Of a stretch of DNA of 64,000 bases, positions 16,832-25,218 are shown in pieces. Each line of letters starts with the position of its first letter. The first letter of the stretch is position 1. The translations under genes and the position numbers were made by a program. The stretch lies in contig NZ_LN929908.1 of assembly GCF_001494595.1 (NCBI RefSeq), forward strand, positions 2,951,716 to 3,015,715, read 5' to 3'. Under the pieces are notes generated by a model. The model was given only the letters and a program-made list of their open reading frames with translations. It was not told the DNA's origin and searched no databases. Source of the stretch: Mycobacterium sp. M26. Lineage in GTDB: Bacteria > Actinomycetota > Actinomycetes > Mycobacteriales > Mycobacteriaceae.

Positions 16832-18040
16832 CTAAAGGACGGCGCGCAGCGGGGCGGCCAGCTCGCCGCGCTCCCCCACGTTCACCGCGCCCAGGCCCAG
16901 CCAGTCCGCCATCGTCTGCAACTGCGTGCCGAGCGCCGGCGCCACCCGGGTCAGGTCGGCCCCGTCTTCGGCGAACGCTCCCAGCACGTTGAGCGCGCCG
17001 GCGCCGCGGTCGGCTTTGAGGTCCACCCGCCCCACCAGCCGGCCGTCGAGCAGGAAAGGCCACACGTAGTAGCCGAACTTGCGTTTGGGGGCCGGGGTGT
17101 AGATCTCGATGCGGTACTCGAAGCCGAACAACCGCTCGACGCGTGGCCGGAAGAAGATCAGCGGGTCGAACGGACACAGCAGGGCTGTTCCGCGCTCGGC
17201 ACGCGGGACGGTGAGCCCCGACCGCAGATACCCGGGCGCCTGCCAGCCCGCTACCTCCACCTGCTCCAGCTCCCCTTCGGTAACCAGTTGCGCGAGTGCG
17301 GGTTTCACCTCGGCTGGCCGCAGCCGGAAGTAGTCGCGAATATCGGCCTCGGTGCCGACACCCAGCGCGGTGGCGGCCCGCAGCGTCAGCTCGCGCAGCG
17401 CCTCGGCGTCGTCGACTTCCCGGGCCAGCACCTCGGGCGGCAGCACCCGCTCGGTCAGGTCGTAGTGGCGGGCGAACCCGACCCGGTGCGCAGTGGTCAG
17501 CACCCCGGAGGCGAACAGTGCCTCGGCCACCCACTTGGTGTCGCTGCGGTCCCACCACGGCCCTTTGCGGCCCCGCGGTTCGGACTCCAGGTGCGCTTCG
17601 ATCTGCCCGGCGGTACAGGGCCCGTGCTCGGCCAGCGCGGCCACGATGTCGTCGGCCAGCCGGGCGTTTTTCTTGACGATCTCGGTGCCCCACCGGCCGT
17701 GCACGTACTCGCGCATCCGCCAACGCATCAGCGGCCAGTCCTCGACCGCCAGCAGCGCGGCCTCATGCGCCCAGTACTCGACGAGCAGGCGCGGCGAGCG
17801 GGCGCTGTGGCTCCACGCGGCTTTGTCCAGGACGTCGCGGTCGTAGGGCCCCAGGCGGCTGAAGACCGGCGCGTAGTGGGCGCGCACCGCCACCGACACC
17901 GAATCCAGTTGCAGCACCTGGATGCGGGAGATCAGCCGGCGCAGGTGCGCGCGGGTGACAGGCCCGCGCGGTGGGGGTTCGGCCAGACCCTGGGCGGCGA
18001 CGGCGACGCGGCGGGCCTGGTCGGCGGTCAGCCGGGTCAT
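16832..18040 (-). CDS. YcaQ/AlkX-like winged-helix DNA glycosylase family protein
   Basis: 402 residues from the ATG at 18040. The family (HTH_42) unhooks DNA interstrand crosslinks; its catalytic QxD motif appears as LQLDSVSVAVRAHY near residue 46, followed by tandem winged-helix domains and a basic beta-barrel end (RPRVERLFGFEYRIEIYTP). The first four bases overlap the dfrA stop (ATGA), so it is translationally coupled behind thyA-dfrA. Coupling to nucleotide synthesis may simply reflect cotranscription; repair activity is inferred from family. Confidence 0.82.
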   Translation of the reverse strand: MTRLTADQARRVAVAAQGLAEPPPRGPVTRAHLRRLISRIQVLQLDSVSVAVRAHYAPVFSRLGPYDRDVLDKAAWSHSARSPRLLVEYWAHEAALLAVEDWPLMRWRMREYVHGRWGTEIVKKNARLADDIVAALAEHGPCTAGQIEAHLESEPRGRKGPWWDRSDTKWVAEALFASGVLTTAHRVGFARHYDLTERVLPPEVLAREVDDAEALRELTLRAATALGVGTEADIRDYFRLRPAEVKPALAQLVTEGELEQVEVAGWQAPGYLRSGLTVPRAERGTALLCPFDPLIFFRPRVERLFGFEYRIEIYTPAPKRKFGYYVWPFLLDGRLVGRVDLKADRGAGALNVLGAFAEDGADLTRVAPALGTQLQTMADWLGLGAVNVGERGELAAPLRAVL

Positions 18041-18522
18041 GCCCGCAGGTAGTGGTGGAACCGGTAGCGTAGCCCCGAGGTGCTGGTCTGCCAGGCCCCG
18101 GAGGCGCCCACCCACGATTCGTCGAGCATCGGGGCCAGGGCGTCCTCGTCTTCCACCCGCAGATCGACCTCGACTTCGGTGACCTCGCAGCGGGTCGCAC
18201 TGGGCAGCGCGAGGTGGTAGATCTCCGCGCCGCCGATCACCCAGGCATTCTCATCGAGGGCGTCCTCGAGGTCGCCCACCACCGTCGCTCCGTCAGCCAT
18301 GTAGTCAGCTTGCCGGGTCAGTACGACATTTCTGCGTCCCGGCAGTGGGCGGACCTTGGTGGGCAGGGATTCCCAGGTGCGCCGGCCCATCACCACGGTG
18401 TGGCCCATGGTGAGTTCCTTGAAGCGGGCCAGGTCTTCGGGCAGGTGCCACGGGATGCCGCCGTCGCGGCCGATGACCCCGGAGGTCGACTGCGCCCAGA
18501 TCAGGCCCAGGCCCACCGTCAT
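18037..18522 (-). CDS. dfrA: Dihydrofolate reductase
   Basis: 161-residue type I DHFR, regenerates tetrahydrofolate after ThyA. Landmarks: LIWAQSTSGVIGRDGGIPWHLPEDLARFK with the Trp/Asp active-site region, VVMGRRTWESLP for NADPH binding, and WVIGGAEIYHLAL. The start overlaps the thyA stop by 4 bases and the stop overlaps the YcaQ-like start by 4 bases, so the trio is one coupled operon. The product is the target of trimethoprim-type antifolates in the family. Confidence 0.97.
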   Translation of the reverse strand: MTVGLGLIWAQSTSGVIGRDGGIPWHLPEDLARFKELTMGHTVVMGRRTWESLPTKVRPLPGRRNVVLTRQADYMADGATVVGDLEDALDENAWVIGGAEIYHLALPSATRCEVTEVEVDLRVEDEDALAPMLDESWVGASGAWQTSTSGLRYRFHHYLRA

Positions 18523-19331
18523 ACCGCGACCGGCGCTTTGATGGCCGGGTGCGGATCGTAATGGCGGATCTCGATGTCGTCGTAGGTGTAGTCGAAGATC
18601 GAATCACGCGGCGCCAGAACCAGTTCCGGGTACCGTCGCGGGTCGCGGCTGAGCTGCTCGGTGACCTGTTCGACGTGATTGTCGTAGATGTGGCAGTCGC
18701 CGCCGGTCCAGATGAACTCCCCCACATCCAGCCCGGCCTGCGCGGCCATCATGTGGGTCAGCAGCGCGTAGCTGGCGATGTTGAACGGCACGCCGAGAAA
18801 CAGGTCCGCGCTGCGCTGGTAGAGCTGGCAGCTCAGCTTGCCGTCGGCCACATAGAACTGGAACAGCGCGTGGCACGGCGCCAGCGCCATCTGCGGGATC
18901 TCGCCGACATTCCACGCCGAGACGATGTTGCGCCGGGAGTCCGGATCGGTGCGCAGCAGTTCCAGGGCGTTGCTGATCTGGTCGACGTGCTCACCTGACG
19001 GAGTCGGCCATGACCGCCACTGCACGCCGTACACCGGGCCGAGATCGCCTGTCGGGGAGGCCCATTCGTCCCAGATCGTGACGCCGTGCTGCTGCAGCCA
19101 CGCGACGTTGGAGTCACCGCGCAGGAACCACAGCAGTTCGTAGACCACCGACTTCAGGTGCACCTTCTTGGTGGTGATCAGCGGGAAGCCGGCCGCCAGG
19201 TCGTAACGCAACTGGTGACCGAAGAGGCTGCGGGTGCCGGTGCCGGTGCGGTCGGCTTTGGGCGTTCCCTGCTCGAGGACGAGGCGCAGCAGGTCCTCGT
19301 AGGGCGTTGGGACTGGCACTGCGATCGGCAC
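18519..19331 (-). CDS. thyA: Thymidylate synthase (classical)
   Basis: Methylates dUMP to dTMP using methylene-tetrahydrofolate and yields dihydrofolate, which the overlapping dfrA product recycles. Core landmarks: DRTGTGTRSLFGHQLRYDL (dUMP arginine), WDEWASPTGDLGPVYG, and the catalytic cysteine in LAPCHALFQFYV. The start is uncertain: GTG at 19331 gives 270 residues, GTG at 19319 gives 266; family members are about 263-266. Much longer in-frame starts reach 19520 but run antisense through the next gene. Divergent from the dienelactone hydrolase gene. Confidence 0.95.
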   Translation of the reverse strand: MPIAVPVPTPYEDLLRLVLEQGTPKADRTGTGTRSLFGHQLRYDLAAGFPLITTKKVHLKSVVYELLWFLRGDSNVAWLQQHGVTIWDEWASPTGDLGPVYGVQWRSWPTPSGEHVDQISNALELLRTDPDSRRNIVSAWNVGEIPQMALAPCHALFQFYVADGKLSCQLYQRSADLFLGVPFNIASYALLTHMMAAQAGLDVGEFIWTGGDCHIYDNHVEQVTEQLSRDPRRYPELVLAPRDSIFDYTYDDIEIRHYDPHPAIKAPVAV

Positions 19332-19374
19332 GCCGATCAGCTTACGTCCGCCGCACAGGAGTAGAAACGATGCC

Positions 19375-20115
19375 ATGCCGACCATCTCTGACACCGTCAC
19401 CACCGCGGACGGAACCTGCCCCGTCACCGTGGCCATCCCCGAGGGAACGGGCCCGTGGCCCGGCGTGATCATGTACCCCGACGCCGGTGGTGTCCGCACC
19501 GCGCTGCGCGAGATGGCCACCCGTTTGGCCGACCTGGGCTATGTGGTGCTGCTTCCCGACGTGTACTACCGCCACGGCGAGTGGGCGCCGTTCGACATGA
19601 AGAACGTGTTCAACGACGCCGCCGAACGCCAGCGGCTGTTCAGCATGCTCGGCAGCGTCACCCCGGCGGCGATGGAAACCGACGCCCGGGCGTTCTTCGA
19701 CTACCTGGCGGCCCGCCCCGAGGTATCCGGCGAGACCTTCGGCACCACCGGGTACTGCATGGGCGGGCGGACGTCGCTGATCGTGGCGGGCCGGGTGCCC
19801 GAACGGGTGGCCGCGGCGATGTCCTTCCACGGCGGCGGGCTGGCCTCTGAGGACGACGGCAGCCCGCACCTGCTGGCCGACAAGATCCGCGCCGCCGTCT
19901 ATGTGGGCGGGGCCGCAGATGACGCGTCCTTCACCGAAGAGCACGCTGCGACGCTGGACACGGCGCTGACCGACGCCGGGGTGGACCACACCATCGTCTG
20001 GTATCCGGCGCTACACGGCTTCGCGGTGACCGATAACGCGCCGTACGACGAGGGCGCCGCCGAGAAGCACTGGGCCGCGATGAAGGACTTCTTCGGGGCG
20101 CACCTAGCCCACTGA
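19375..20115 (+). CDS. Dienelactone hydrolase family protein
   Basis: 246-residue alpha/beta hydrolase. The nucleophile is a cysteine in TGYCMGGRTS, as in dienelactone hydrolases; the His is in LHGFAVTDNAPYDEGA and the acid Asp in the VGGAADDASF segment. Cytoplasmic, no signal peptide. AGGAG lies 13 bases before the ATG, a slightly long spacing. Real substrate unknown. Its last 20 bases recur 80 bases downstream (see repeat). Confidence 0.85.
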   Translation: MPTISDTVTTADGTCPVTVAIPEGTGPWPGVIMYPDAGGVRTALREMATRLADLGYVVLLPDVYYRHGEWAPFDMKNVFNDAAERQRLFSMLGSVTPAAMETDARAFFDYLAARPEVSGETFGTTGYCMGGRTSLIVAGRVPERVAAAMSFHGGGLASEDDGSPHLLADKIRAAVYVGGAADDASFTEEHAATLDTALTDAGVDHTIVWYPALHGFAVTDNAPYDEGAAEKHWAAMKDFFGAHLAH

Positions 20116-20195
20116 CTCGCCGAGGCTGTCGCTGTCGAGAACAAGTTCGAGTAACCAGCACGACAGTTACAGGCTGGGCGCACCTAGCCCACTGA
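20096..20195. repeat. 20-bp direct repeat pair at the ends of two convergent genes
   Basis: The 20 bases GGGCGCACCTAGCCCACTGA occur at 20096-20115 and again at 20176-20195, 80 bases apart. The first copy ends the dienelactone hydrolase (codons for HLAH and stop). The second contains the TAG stop of the convergent membrane protein gene on the other strand. The intervening 60 bases encode nothing clear. A short local duplication is the simplest explanation. Confidence 0.7.
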
Positions 20196-20639
20196 GCCCT
20201 TCTTGCGCAGCGTGCGCACGGCGCGGATCAGGCCGCGGCTGGCGTAGAAGAACACCAGCACCGACAGCAGGATCAGGAAGATGAAGGTCGGCAGCCAGTT
20301 GGTGCGGCTGTGCGGGATGTTCCACCACACGATGGTGAACAGCACCGCGCAGACGAACAGCACGATGTCGCGCCAGTTGCCCTTGTAGCTGGCCGCCACG
20401 TCGAGCAGTTCGCGGCTCTTCTCGGTGCTGACGATCACGTCGTGGATGCGCCGGTCGATGCTGGCCTTCAGGGCCGCCCGCAGTTCGACGTCCTCGGGCG
20501 GGAGCTTGTCCAGCAGCTCCATGTCGGACTTGATCATGCCGCGGATGTCGGGGCCCTTCATGGTCCCTGCCGCGATCCCCAGCAGCGCGCCACCGGCGAT
20601 CGGCGCCGCACCCAGCGCGATCTCTGCGATTCCCGGCAT
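20184..20639 (-). CDS. Small membrane protein of unknown function
   Basis: 151 residues. The N-terminus is weakly hydrophobic and Gly/Ala-rich (IALGAAPIAGGALLGIAAG). A central charged helical region (KSDMELLDKLPPEDVELRAALKASIDRRIHDVIVSTEKSRELLD) follows, then two clear membrane helices at about residues 91-108 and 115-132 and a basic tail RTLRKKG. No known domain recognised. Monocistronic and convergent with the dienelactone hydrolase gene; the stop lies inside a short direct repeat. Confidence 0.7.
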   Translation of the reverse strand: MPGIAEIALGAAPIAGGALLGIAAGTMKGPDIRGMIKSDMELLDKLPPEDVELRAALKASIDRRIHDVIVSTEKSRELLDVAASYKGNWRDIVLFVCAVLFTIVWWNIPHSRTNWLPTFIFLILLSVLVFFYASRGLIRAVRTLRKKGSVG

Positions 20640-20704
20640 CTCACCGTCCTTCCGAGCGTTCGTTCCCCCAGAGGGTAGTGCCCGGTTGTCCTAGTGTTTG
20701 GGCC

Positions 20705-21109
20705 ATGAGAACAATGGCCATCGCCGCGCTGCTGAGCGCCGGGGTGCTCGCGTCGGCCGGGGTGGCGCACGCCGAGTCCGGCCAGCTGGTCCACCTGGTC
20801 AACGACAGCTCCAGCGAGTTCACCTTCGACGGGTGGGACCGCTTCTACAACATCGCCGACCGCAGCCAGACCATCGCGCCCGGCACCACCGGATTCGTCC
20901 TGAGCACCGCACCAACCGACGGGTCGAGCTTCACCTACATCGTCGGCGACACCGTGCCGGCCCCGCAATCGGTGTACGTCACGACGGTGCTCGAAGACGG
21001 TGCGTGGATCACCAAGTGCTACCCGAGTGACGGCCTGCTGTGCACCATCGATGCGCCGCAAGGCAATTGGCCGCGCACGGTGAGGATCACCGACCGACCG
21101 CCGGCTTAG
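20705..21109 (+). CDS. Small exported protein with Sec signal peptide
   Basis: 134 residues from the ATG at 20705. MRTMAIAALLSAGVLASAGVAHAES is a Sec signal with a likely AHA cleavage site near residue 23, giving a mature protein of about 110 residues, beta-rich, with two Cys (CYPSDGLLC) that could form a disulfide. No enzymatic motif. Its last four bases overlap the end of the flavodoxin-like gene on the other strand. Function unknown. Confidence 0.75.
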   Translation: MRTMAIAALLSAGVLASAGVAHAESGQLVHLVNDSSSEFTFDGWDRFYNIADRSQTIAPGTTGFVLSTAPTDGSSFTYIVGDTVPAPQSVYVTTVLEDGAWITKCYPSDGLLCTIDAPQGNWPRTVRITDRPPA

Positions 21110-21558
21110 TCCATCAGCTGCGCGGCGACGCTCGCACCCAGGTTCCAGCACGCCTCGAGATCAGCCTTGGTCGGCTTCCCGGAGACGACGACGGTCTGTG
21201 CCGCCTTCTCCCAGCCCAGGCCGGTCGTGATGGCGTCGACGCCGCGTTCGGCCCCTTCGGTGCCCTCGTTGCCGTGCAGGTACAGGCCGAACGGGCGGCC
21301 GCGGGTGGCATCCAGGCACGGGTAATAGCAGACATCGAACGCGTGCTTGAGCGCCCCGCTCATGTAGCCGAGGTTGGCCGGGCTACCCAGCAGGTACCCG
21401 TCAGCGGCCAGCATGTCGGCAGGCGCCACGGTCAGCGCAGGCCTGCGCACCACTTCGACCCCCTCGATCTCGGGATCGGTGGCACCGGCCAGCACCGCCT
21501 CGAACATCTCCTGACAGTGCGGCGACGGGGTGTGGTGGACGATCAGCAGACGCTTCAC
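21106..21558 (-). CDS. Flavodoxin-like NAD(P)H-dependent FMN reductase
   Basis: 150 residues if the GTG at 21558 is used, preferred because GAGAGG sits at proper distance; the GTG at 21564 would abut it. HHTPSPHCQEMFEAV is the phosphate loop and YLLGSPANLGYMSGALKHAFDV the isoalloxazine-contacting segment of the flavodoxin/FMN-reductase fold. Its electron partner is unknown. It follows the PPOX gene on the same strand. From memory Rv2771c holds this position in M. tuberculosis. Confidence 0.8.
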   Translation of the reverse strand: MKRLLIVHHTPSPHCQEMFEAVLAGATDPEIEGVEVVRRPALTVAPADMLAADGYLLGSPANLGYMSGALKHAFDVCYYPCLDATRGRPFGLYLHGNEGTEGAERGVDAITTGLGWEKAAQTVVVSGKPTKADLEACWNLGASVAAQLMD

Positions 21559-21575
21559 CAGCACCCCTCTCTCAG

Positions 21576-21965
21576 TCAGCCCTGCGCCACGACCCTCGTC
21601 GGCCGCAGGGTCACGGCAACCCGGCCCTCGCGGGGCGCCGGGAACGTGTCCGGATCCTGACCGTAGTGGCGCACGACCCGCTCGTACAGTTCGAGATTCG
21701 GATCCTCGCCGACCTCCACGGTGCCGCGGATCTCCAGCGTCCGGAACGGGTTCTGCGGATCGATGATGAAGAGCGTCGCCTGCGGGCGGGCGACCACGTT
21801 CTTGTACTTCTGGCGTGCGGTCACCAGCGAGGTCTGAACGGTGTCACCGTCGCTGACGAACCAGATGGCGGTCACCTGCGGAGTTCCGTCGGCGCCGATG
21901 GTGGACAGCGAAGCGACGTGCGGAGCCTCGACGAGGTCGTGGTGCGATTCCGGGATGGCGGTCAT
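21576..21965 (-). CDS. PPOX-class (F420-type) flavin/deazaflavin-binding protein
   Basis: 129 residues from the ATG at 21965; longer in-frame starts add only antisense-like sequence. The split-barrel fold is seen in VASLSTIGADGTPQVTAIWFVSDGD, the YKNVVARPQATLFIIDPQNPFRTLEIRGTVEV core, and a short C-terminal strand. Such proteins in mycobacteria often use F420 as reductant or store it. Substrate unknown. Next gene downstream on the strand is the flavodoxin-like gene, 17 bases away. Confidence 0.8.
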   Translation of the reverse strand: MTAIPESHHDLVEAPHVASLSTIGADGTPQVTAIWFVSDGDTVQTSLVTARQKYKNVVARPQATLFIIDPQNPFRTLEIRGTVEVGEDPNLELYERVVRHYGQDPDTFPAPREGRVAVTLRPTRVVAQG

Positions 21966-22006
21966 GCGGGAAACAAACCGCGCCGAACACCGCGGCATTC
22001 CCGCGA

Positions 22007-22465
22007 CTACGTCGAGCCGGCCTGCATGCTGACGGCCCTGCGCATGGTCTCCCGGGCGCGGGTGCGATCCCCGGCATAGTCGTAGGCCCGCGCCAGCCGG
22101 TACCACCGCACCCAGTTGTCCGGGTCGGCCTCCAACTCCGCGCGCACCGTGCCGAACAGGGCGTCAGCGGCATCGCGGTCGATCCGCCCCGAGGGCGTCC
22201 GCGGCAGGCCGCTGACGTCGAGCTCCATCCCGCTCTCCTGGGCCAGCGCCGCCAGCCGCTGATGGGCGAAACCCGCCCGCAGGGTGGCGACCATCGCCCA
22301 CAACCCGACGATCGGCAGCAGCAGCACGCCGATGCCCAGCGCGATGCCGGCGGCCTCGCCGGTGCCGATCAACGTCACGCCGGTCCGGCCGAGCACCACG
22401 AAGTACACCAGCAGGGCCAGGCACATCAGCCCGATGAGCAGCTGGATGCGCAGCGCTCGGTTCAC
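22007..22465 (-). CDS. Two-helix membrane protein with a C-terminal TPR-like segment
   Basis: 152 residues. Two membrane helices at about 8-26 and 35-60. The cytoplasmic part follows, ending in DADALFGTVRAELEADPDNWV-type helices and RWYRLARAYDYAGDRTRARETMRRAV, which reads as one TPR hairpin like those of cytochrome c biogenesis (CcmI/CcmH) proteins. The start overlaps the dapB stop by ATGA, so it is coupled to dapB. From memory Rv2772c sits here. Function unknown. Confidence 0.75.
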   Translation of the reverse strand: MNRALRIQLLIGLMCLALLVYFVVLGRTGVTLIGTGEAAGIALGIGVLLLPIVGLWAMVATLRAGFAHQRLAALAQESGMELDVSGLPRTPSGRIDRDAADALFGTVRAELEADPDNWVRWYRLARAYDYAGDRTRARETMRRAVSMQAGST

Positions 22466-23196
22466 AGGTCCAGCAGTGGTTCGATCCCGATGGTGAGGCC
22501 GGGCCGGTTGGCGATCTCGCGCACACCGAGCAGCACCCCCGGAACGAACGAGGTGCGATCCAGGCTGTCGTGGCGGATGGTCAGCGTCTCCCCCAGCGTT
22601 CCGAACAGCACCTCCTGGTGGGCCACCAATCCGGTCAGCCGCACCGAATGCACCGGGATGCCGTCGACGTCAGCGCCGCGCGCCCCCTCCAAGCCGGTGC
22701 TGGTGGCATCGGGGTTGGGCGGCAGGTCTTTTCGTGCCTGCGCGATGAGCTTGGCGGTGCGGGTGGCAGTGCCCGAGGGTGCGTCGGCCTTGTGCGGGTG
22801 GTGCAGTTCGATGACTTCCACCGATTCGAAGTACGGCGCCGCCTTCTGCGCGAAGTACATCGACAGCACCGCGCCGATGGCGAAGTTCGGGGCGATCAGC
22901 ACCCCGGTATCCGGCTTGGCGTCCAGCCAGGCCTGCACCTGCTCGATGCGCTCGTCAGTGAAACCGGTGGTGCCCACCACGGCGTGGATGCCGTTGTCGA
23001 TGAGGAACTTCAGGTTGTCCATGACGACGTCGGGGTGGGTGAAGTCGATGACCACCTCGGTGCCGCTGTCGGTCAGCAGACTCAGGTCGTCACCGGCGTC
23101 CACCTCGGCACTCAACGTCAGATCGTCGGCGTCGCGCACCGCGCCACACATGGTGGTGCCGACCTTGCCTTTGGCGCCCAGAACCCCAACTCGCAT
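22462..23196 (-). CDS. dapB: 4-hydroxy-tetrahydrodipicolinate reductase
   Basis: Reduces the DapA product in DAP/lysine synthesis, needed for the cell wall. 244 residues. N-terminal Rossmann motif VGVLGAKGKVGTTM, VIDFTHPDVV, VGTTGFTDE, and the catalytic ELHHPHKADAPSGTA. First gene of a short minus-strand run followed by the coupled membrane-protein gene. Normal length and motifs. Confidence 0.96.
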   Translation of the reverse strand: MRVGVLGAKGKVGTTMCGAVRDADDLTLSAEVDAGDDLSLLTDSGTEVVIDFTHPDVVMDNLKFLIDNGIHAVVGTTGFTDERIEQVQAWLDAKPDTGVLIAPNFAIGAVLSMYFAQKAAPYFESVEVIELHHPHKADAPSGTATRTAKLIAQARKDLPPNPDATSTGLEGARGADVDGIPVHSVRLTGLVAHQEVLFGTLGETLTIRHDSLDRTSFVPGVLLGVREIANRPGLTIGIEPLLDL

Positions 23197-23232
23197 CCGT
23201 TCAGCCTAATTGCCGCAGGTTAGTGTGCGGGA

Positions 23233-24189
23233 ATGCAGGTACTGCGCACCCCCGATGAGCGGTTCGCGAATCTCCCGGACTACCCGTTCGAGCCGAACTA
23301 CCTGGAGGTCGAGACCCGCGGCCTGCCCGCCCTGCGGATGCATTACGTCGACGCCGGACCCACCGATGGCCCGGTGGTGCTGCTGATGCACGGCCAGCCC
23401 ACCTGGTCCTTCCTCTACCGGCACGTCATCGCCGCCCTGACCGCAGCGGGCCTGCGGGTGATCGCCCCGGACAACATCGGCTTCGGCCGCTCCGACAAGC
23501 CCGACGATCCGACGGCCTACACCTTCGCCCGCCACGTCGGCTGGGCCCGCGCCCTGGTGACCGGGTTGGACCTGACCGACGTCACCCTGGTGGTCCAGGA
23601 TTGGGGTGGCCCAATCGGTTTGAGTGTGCTGGCCCGCGAACCGGACCGGTTCGCCCGCGTCCTGGCCACCAACACCATCCTGCACACCTGTGACCCGGCA
23701 TTGGCCGGCACGCTGCGGTGGGCCCACCACGGCATCGACGGTGACCGGATGGTGTTGCAGGAAACCCTGCTGGACTACCTGGCCTTCTACCTGCGCACAC
23801 CCGACATCACCGCGAGCATGTTCGTCGACGCAGTCGCCGGGCCACTGAGCGCCGACGTGCTGGCCGGTTATGACGCGCCCTTCCCCGAACCGCGCTTCCA
23901 GGCGGGCCTGCGACAGCTGACCGCGTTGATTCCGCTGACCCGCAACGATCCGGGAGCAGCGATCGGCCGGGCTACGATGGCCGCGCTGGCGGAATGGGAA
24001 AAGCCTTTCCTGACAGCCTATTCCGACGGCGATCCGGCGACCCAGGGTTGGGAGCGGGTGTTCGCCGAGCACGTGCCCGGCGCCCGGGGACTCGAACATC
24101 CGACGATCGCCGGCGCCGGCCACTTCGTTCAAGAGCAGCAGGGCGCCGAACTGGCCCGCATCATTACCGAGTTCGTCGGCCGACAGTAA
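23233..24189 (+). CDS. Haloalkane dehalogenase (HLD-I type alpha/beta hydrolase)
   Basis: 318 residues. The HGQPTWSFLYR oxyanion loop, nucleophile Asp followed by Trp in LVVQDWGGPIG, and histidine in IAGAGHFVQEQQG match subfamily I dehalogenases, which hydrolyse a carbon-halogen bond to an alcohol; the Trp next to the nucleophile is the halide-binding residue. A catalytic acid is likely in AYSDGDPAT. Divergent from dapB with a 36-base gap. Activity on a real halide is inferred from the motifs. Confidence 0.85.
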   Translation: MQVLRTPDERFANLPDYPFEPNYLEVETRGLPALRMHYVDAGPTDGPVVLLMHGQPTWSFLYRHVIAALTAAGLRVIAPDNIGFGRSDKPDDPTAYTFARHVGWARALVTGLDLTDVTLVVQDWGGPIGLSVLAREPDRFARVLATNTILHTCDPALAGTLRWAHHGIDGDRMVLQETLLDYLAFYLRTPDITASMFVDAVAGPLSADVLAGYDAPFPEPRFQAGLRQLTALIPLTRNDPGAAIGRATMAALAEWEKPFLTAYSDGDPATQGWERVFAEHVPGARGLEHPTIAGAGHFVQEQQGAELARIITEFVGRQ

Positions 24190-24252
24190 CGCTGCAGCGA
24201 TTTCGGCCTCGATCCACCGCCGTGGGGTTACTGTCGGCGAGGGGAGGTCGGG

Positions 24253-25218
24253 ATGTTCAGACGCACAGCACTGGCGGCAGGGATGATCACCGCACTGGTG
24301 GCGACCGCACCCGCGAGCCAGGCCGCGACCGTGCTGACCCTGGAGGGTGGACTGGTCGGCATGCAGAATCTGCTGCATTTCACCCCGCTGCAGCTGCAGG
24401 GCGACCTCTGCACGTCGCCCAACCACTGCCAGCCGGTCGACTACTTCGCCTTCCCGACAGGCACTTTCACCGATCAGGGAGCCGCCAACGTGCGGGCGGC
24501 CATCGCAGCACTGCCCGCCGACGAACAGGTGGTGCTGTTCGGACATAGCCAGGGCGGCCAGGTCATCTACTCCGACCTTCGGACGTGGGCGGCCGACCCG
24601 GCCCACGCGCCGGATCCGGCCCGGGTGTCGTGGGTGTCGATCGGCAACCCGGAGAACCCCTACGGCGGGCGACGATTGAGCACCGACGGCAAGGGGGTGA
24701 CGTGGCTTCCCCCCGACACCGCCTACCAGGGCACCGAGGCGATCCGGCAGTACGACGGCTGGGCCGACTGGCCGGATGACACCTCGAACCTGCTGGCCGT
24801 GGCCAACGCGCTGGTGGGCATGTTCACGGTGCACTCGCGGTACTGGAACGTCGACCTCGCCGATCCCCGCAATGTCCGCTACACCCCCGAGGTGAACGGG
24901 GCACCGGGCAAGGTCACCTATGTGTGGGTGCCCAATGACACGCTGCCGCTGGTGGCCTGGGCCGGTCCCCTGGCCCCGGCGCTGGACAACGCGCTGCGCC
25001 CGATCGTGGAAAAGGCCTACCACCGCCCCGTCGACATTCCCGACCCGACACCACCCCCGGCCTCAGCAGCCGCAACCGCGCGGCACACGACGAGCCCGAG
25101 GCGCACCACGGGCGCGACCAAACGTCTCGCCGAACGTCACACCAGTGCAACGGCCGGCGCGCAGCGTCGCGCTGGGGTGACGGTCGGGCGTCACTCACAG
25201 CGGGGCAGCGCCCCGTAG
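24253..25218 (+). CDS. Exported PE-PPE-domain serine hydrolase without a PE or PPE head
   Basis: 321 residues with a Sec signal (MFRRTALAAGMITALVATAPASQAA). The mature part is the PE-PPE (PF08237) alpha/beta hydrolase: nucleophile in VVLFGHSQGGQVI, catalytic acid in the WVPNDTLPL region, and the domain-typical SIGNPENPYGG. The C-terminal 60 residues are Thr/Arg/Ala-rich and of low complexity. In M. tuberculosis the domain is usually fused to PE or PPE; here it carries its own signal. Likely an esterase acting on envelope lipids (inference). The last 24 bases overlap the end of aldR. Confidence 0.85.
   Translation: MFRRTALAAGMITALVATAPASQAATVLTLEGGLVGMQNLLHFTPLQLQGDLCTSPNHCQPVDYFAFPTGTFTDQGAANVRAAIAALPADEQVVLFGHSQGGQVIYSDLRTWAADPAHAPDPARVSWVSIGNPENPYGGRRLSTDGKGVTWLPPDTAYQGTEAIRQYDGWADWPDDTSNLLAVANALVGMFTVHSRYWNVDLADPRNVRYTPEVNGAPGKVTYVWVPNDTLPLVAWAGPLAPALDNALRPIVEKAYHRPVDIPDPTPPPASAAATARHTTSPRRTTGATKRLAERHTSATAGAQRRAGVTVGRHSQRGSAP

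Noticed and set aside
20135..20150. Possible LexA (SOS) box, TCGAGAACAAGTTCGA
   Set aside because: Ten of twelve informative positions match the mycobacterial consensus, but it lies between the 3' ends of two convergent genes, where it could not control a promoter of either.
23206..25023. 605-codon open frame on the minus strand
   Set aside because: Antisense to the haloalkane dehalogenase and PE-PPE hydrolase, both with intact catalytic motifs.
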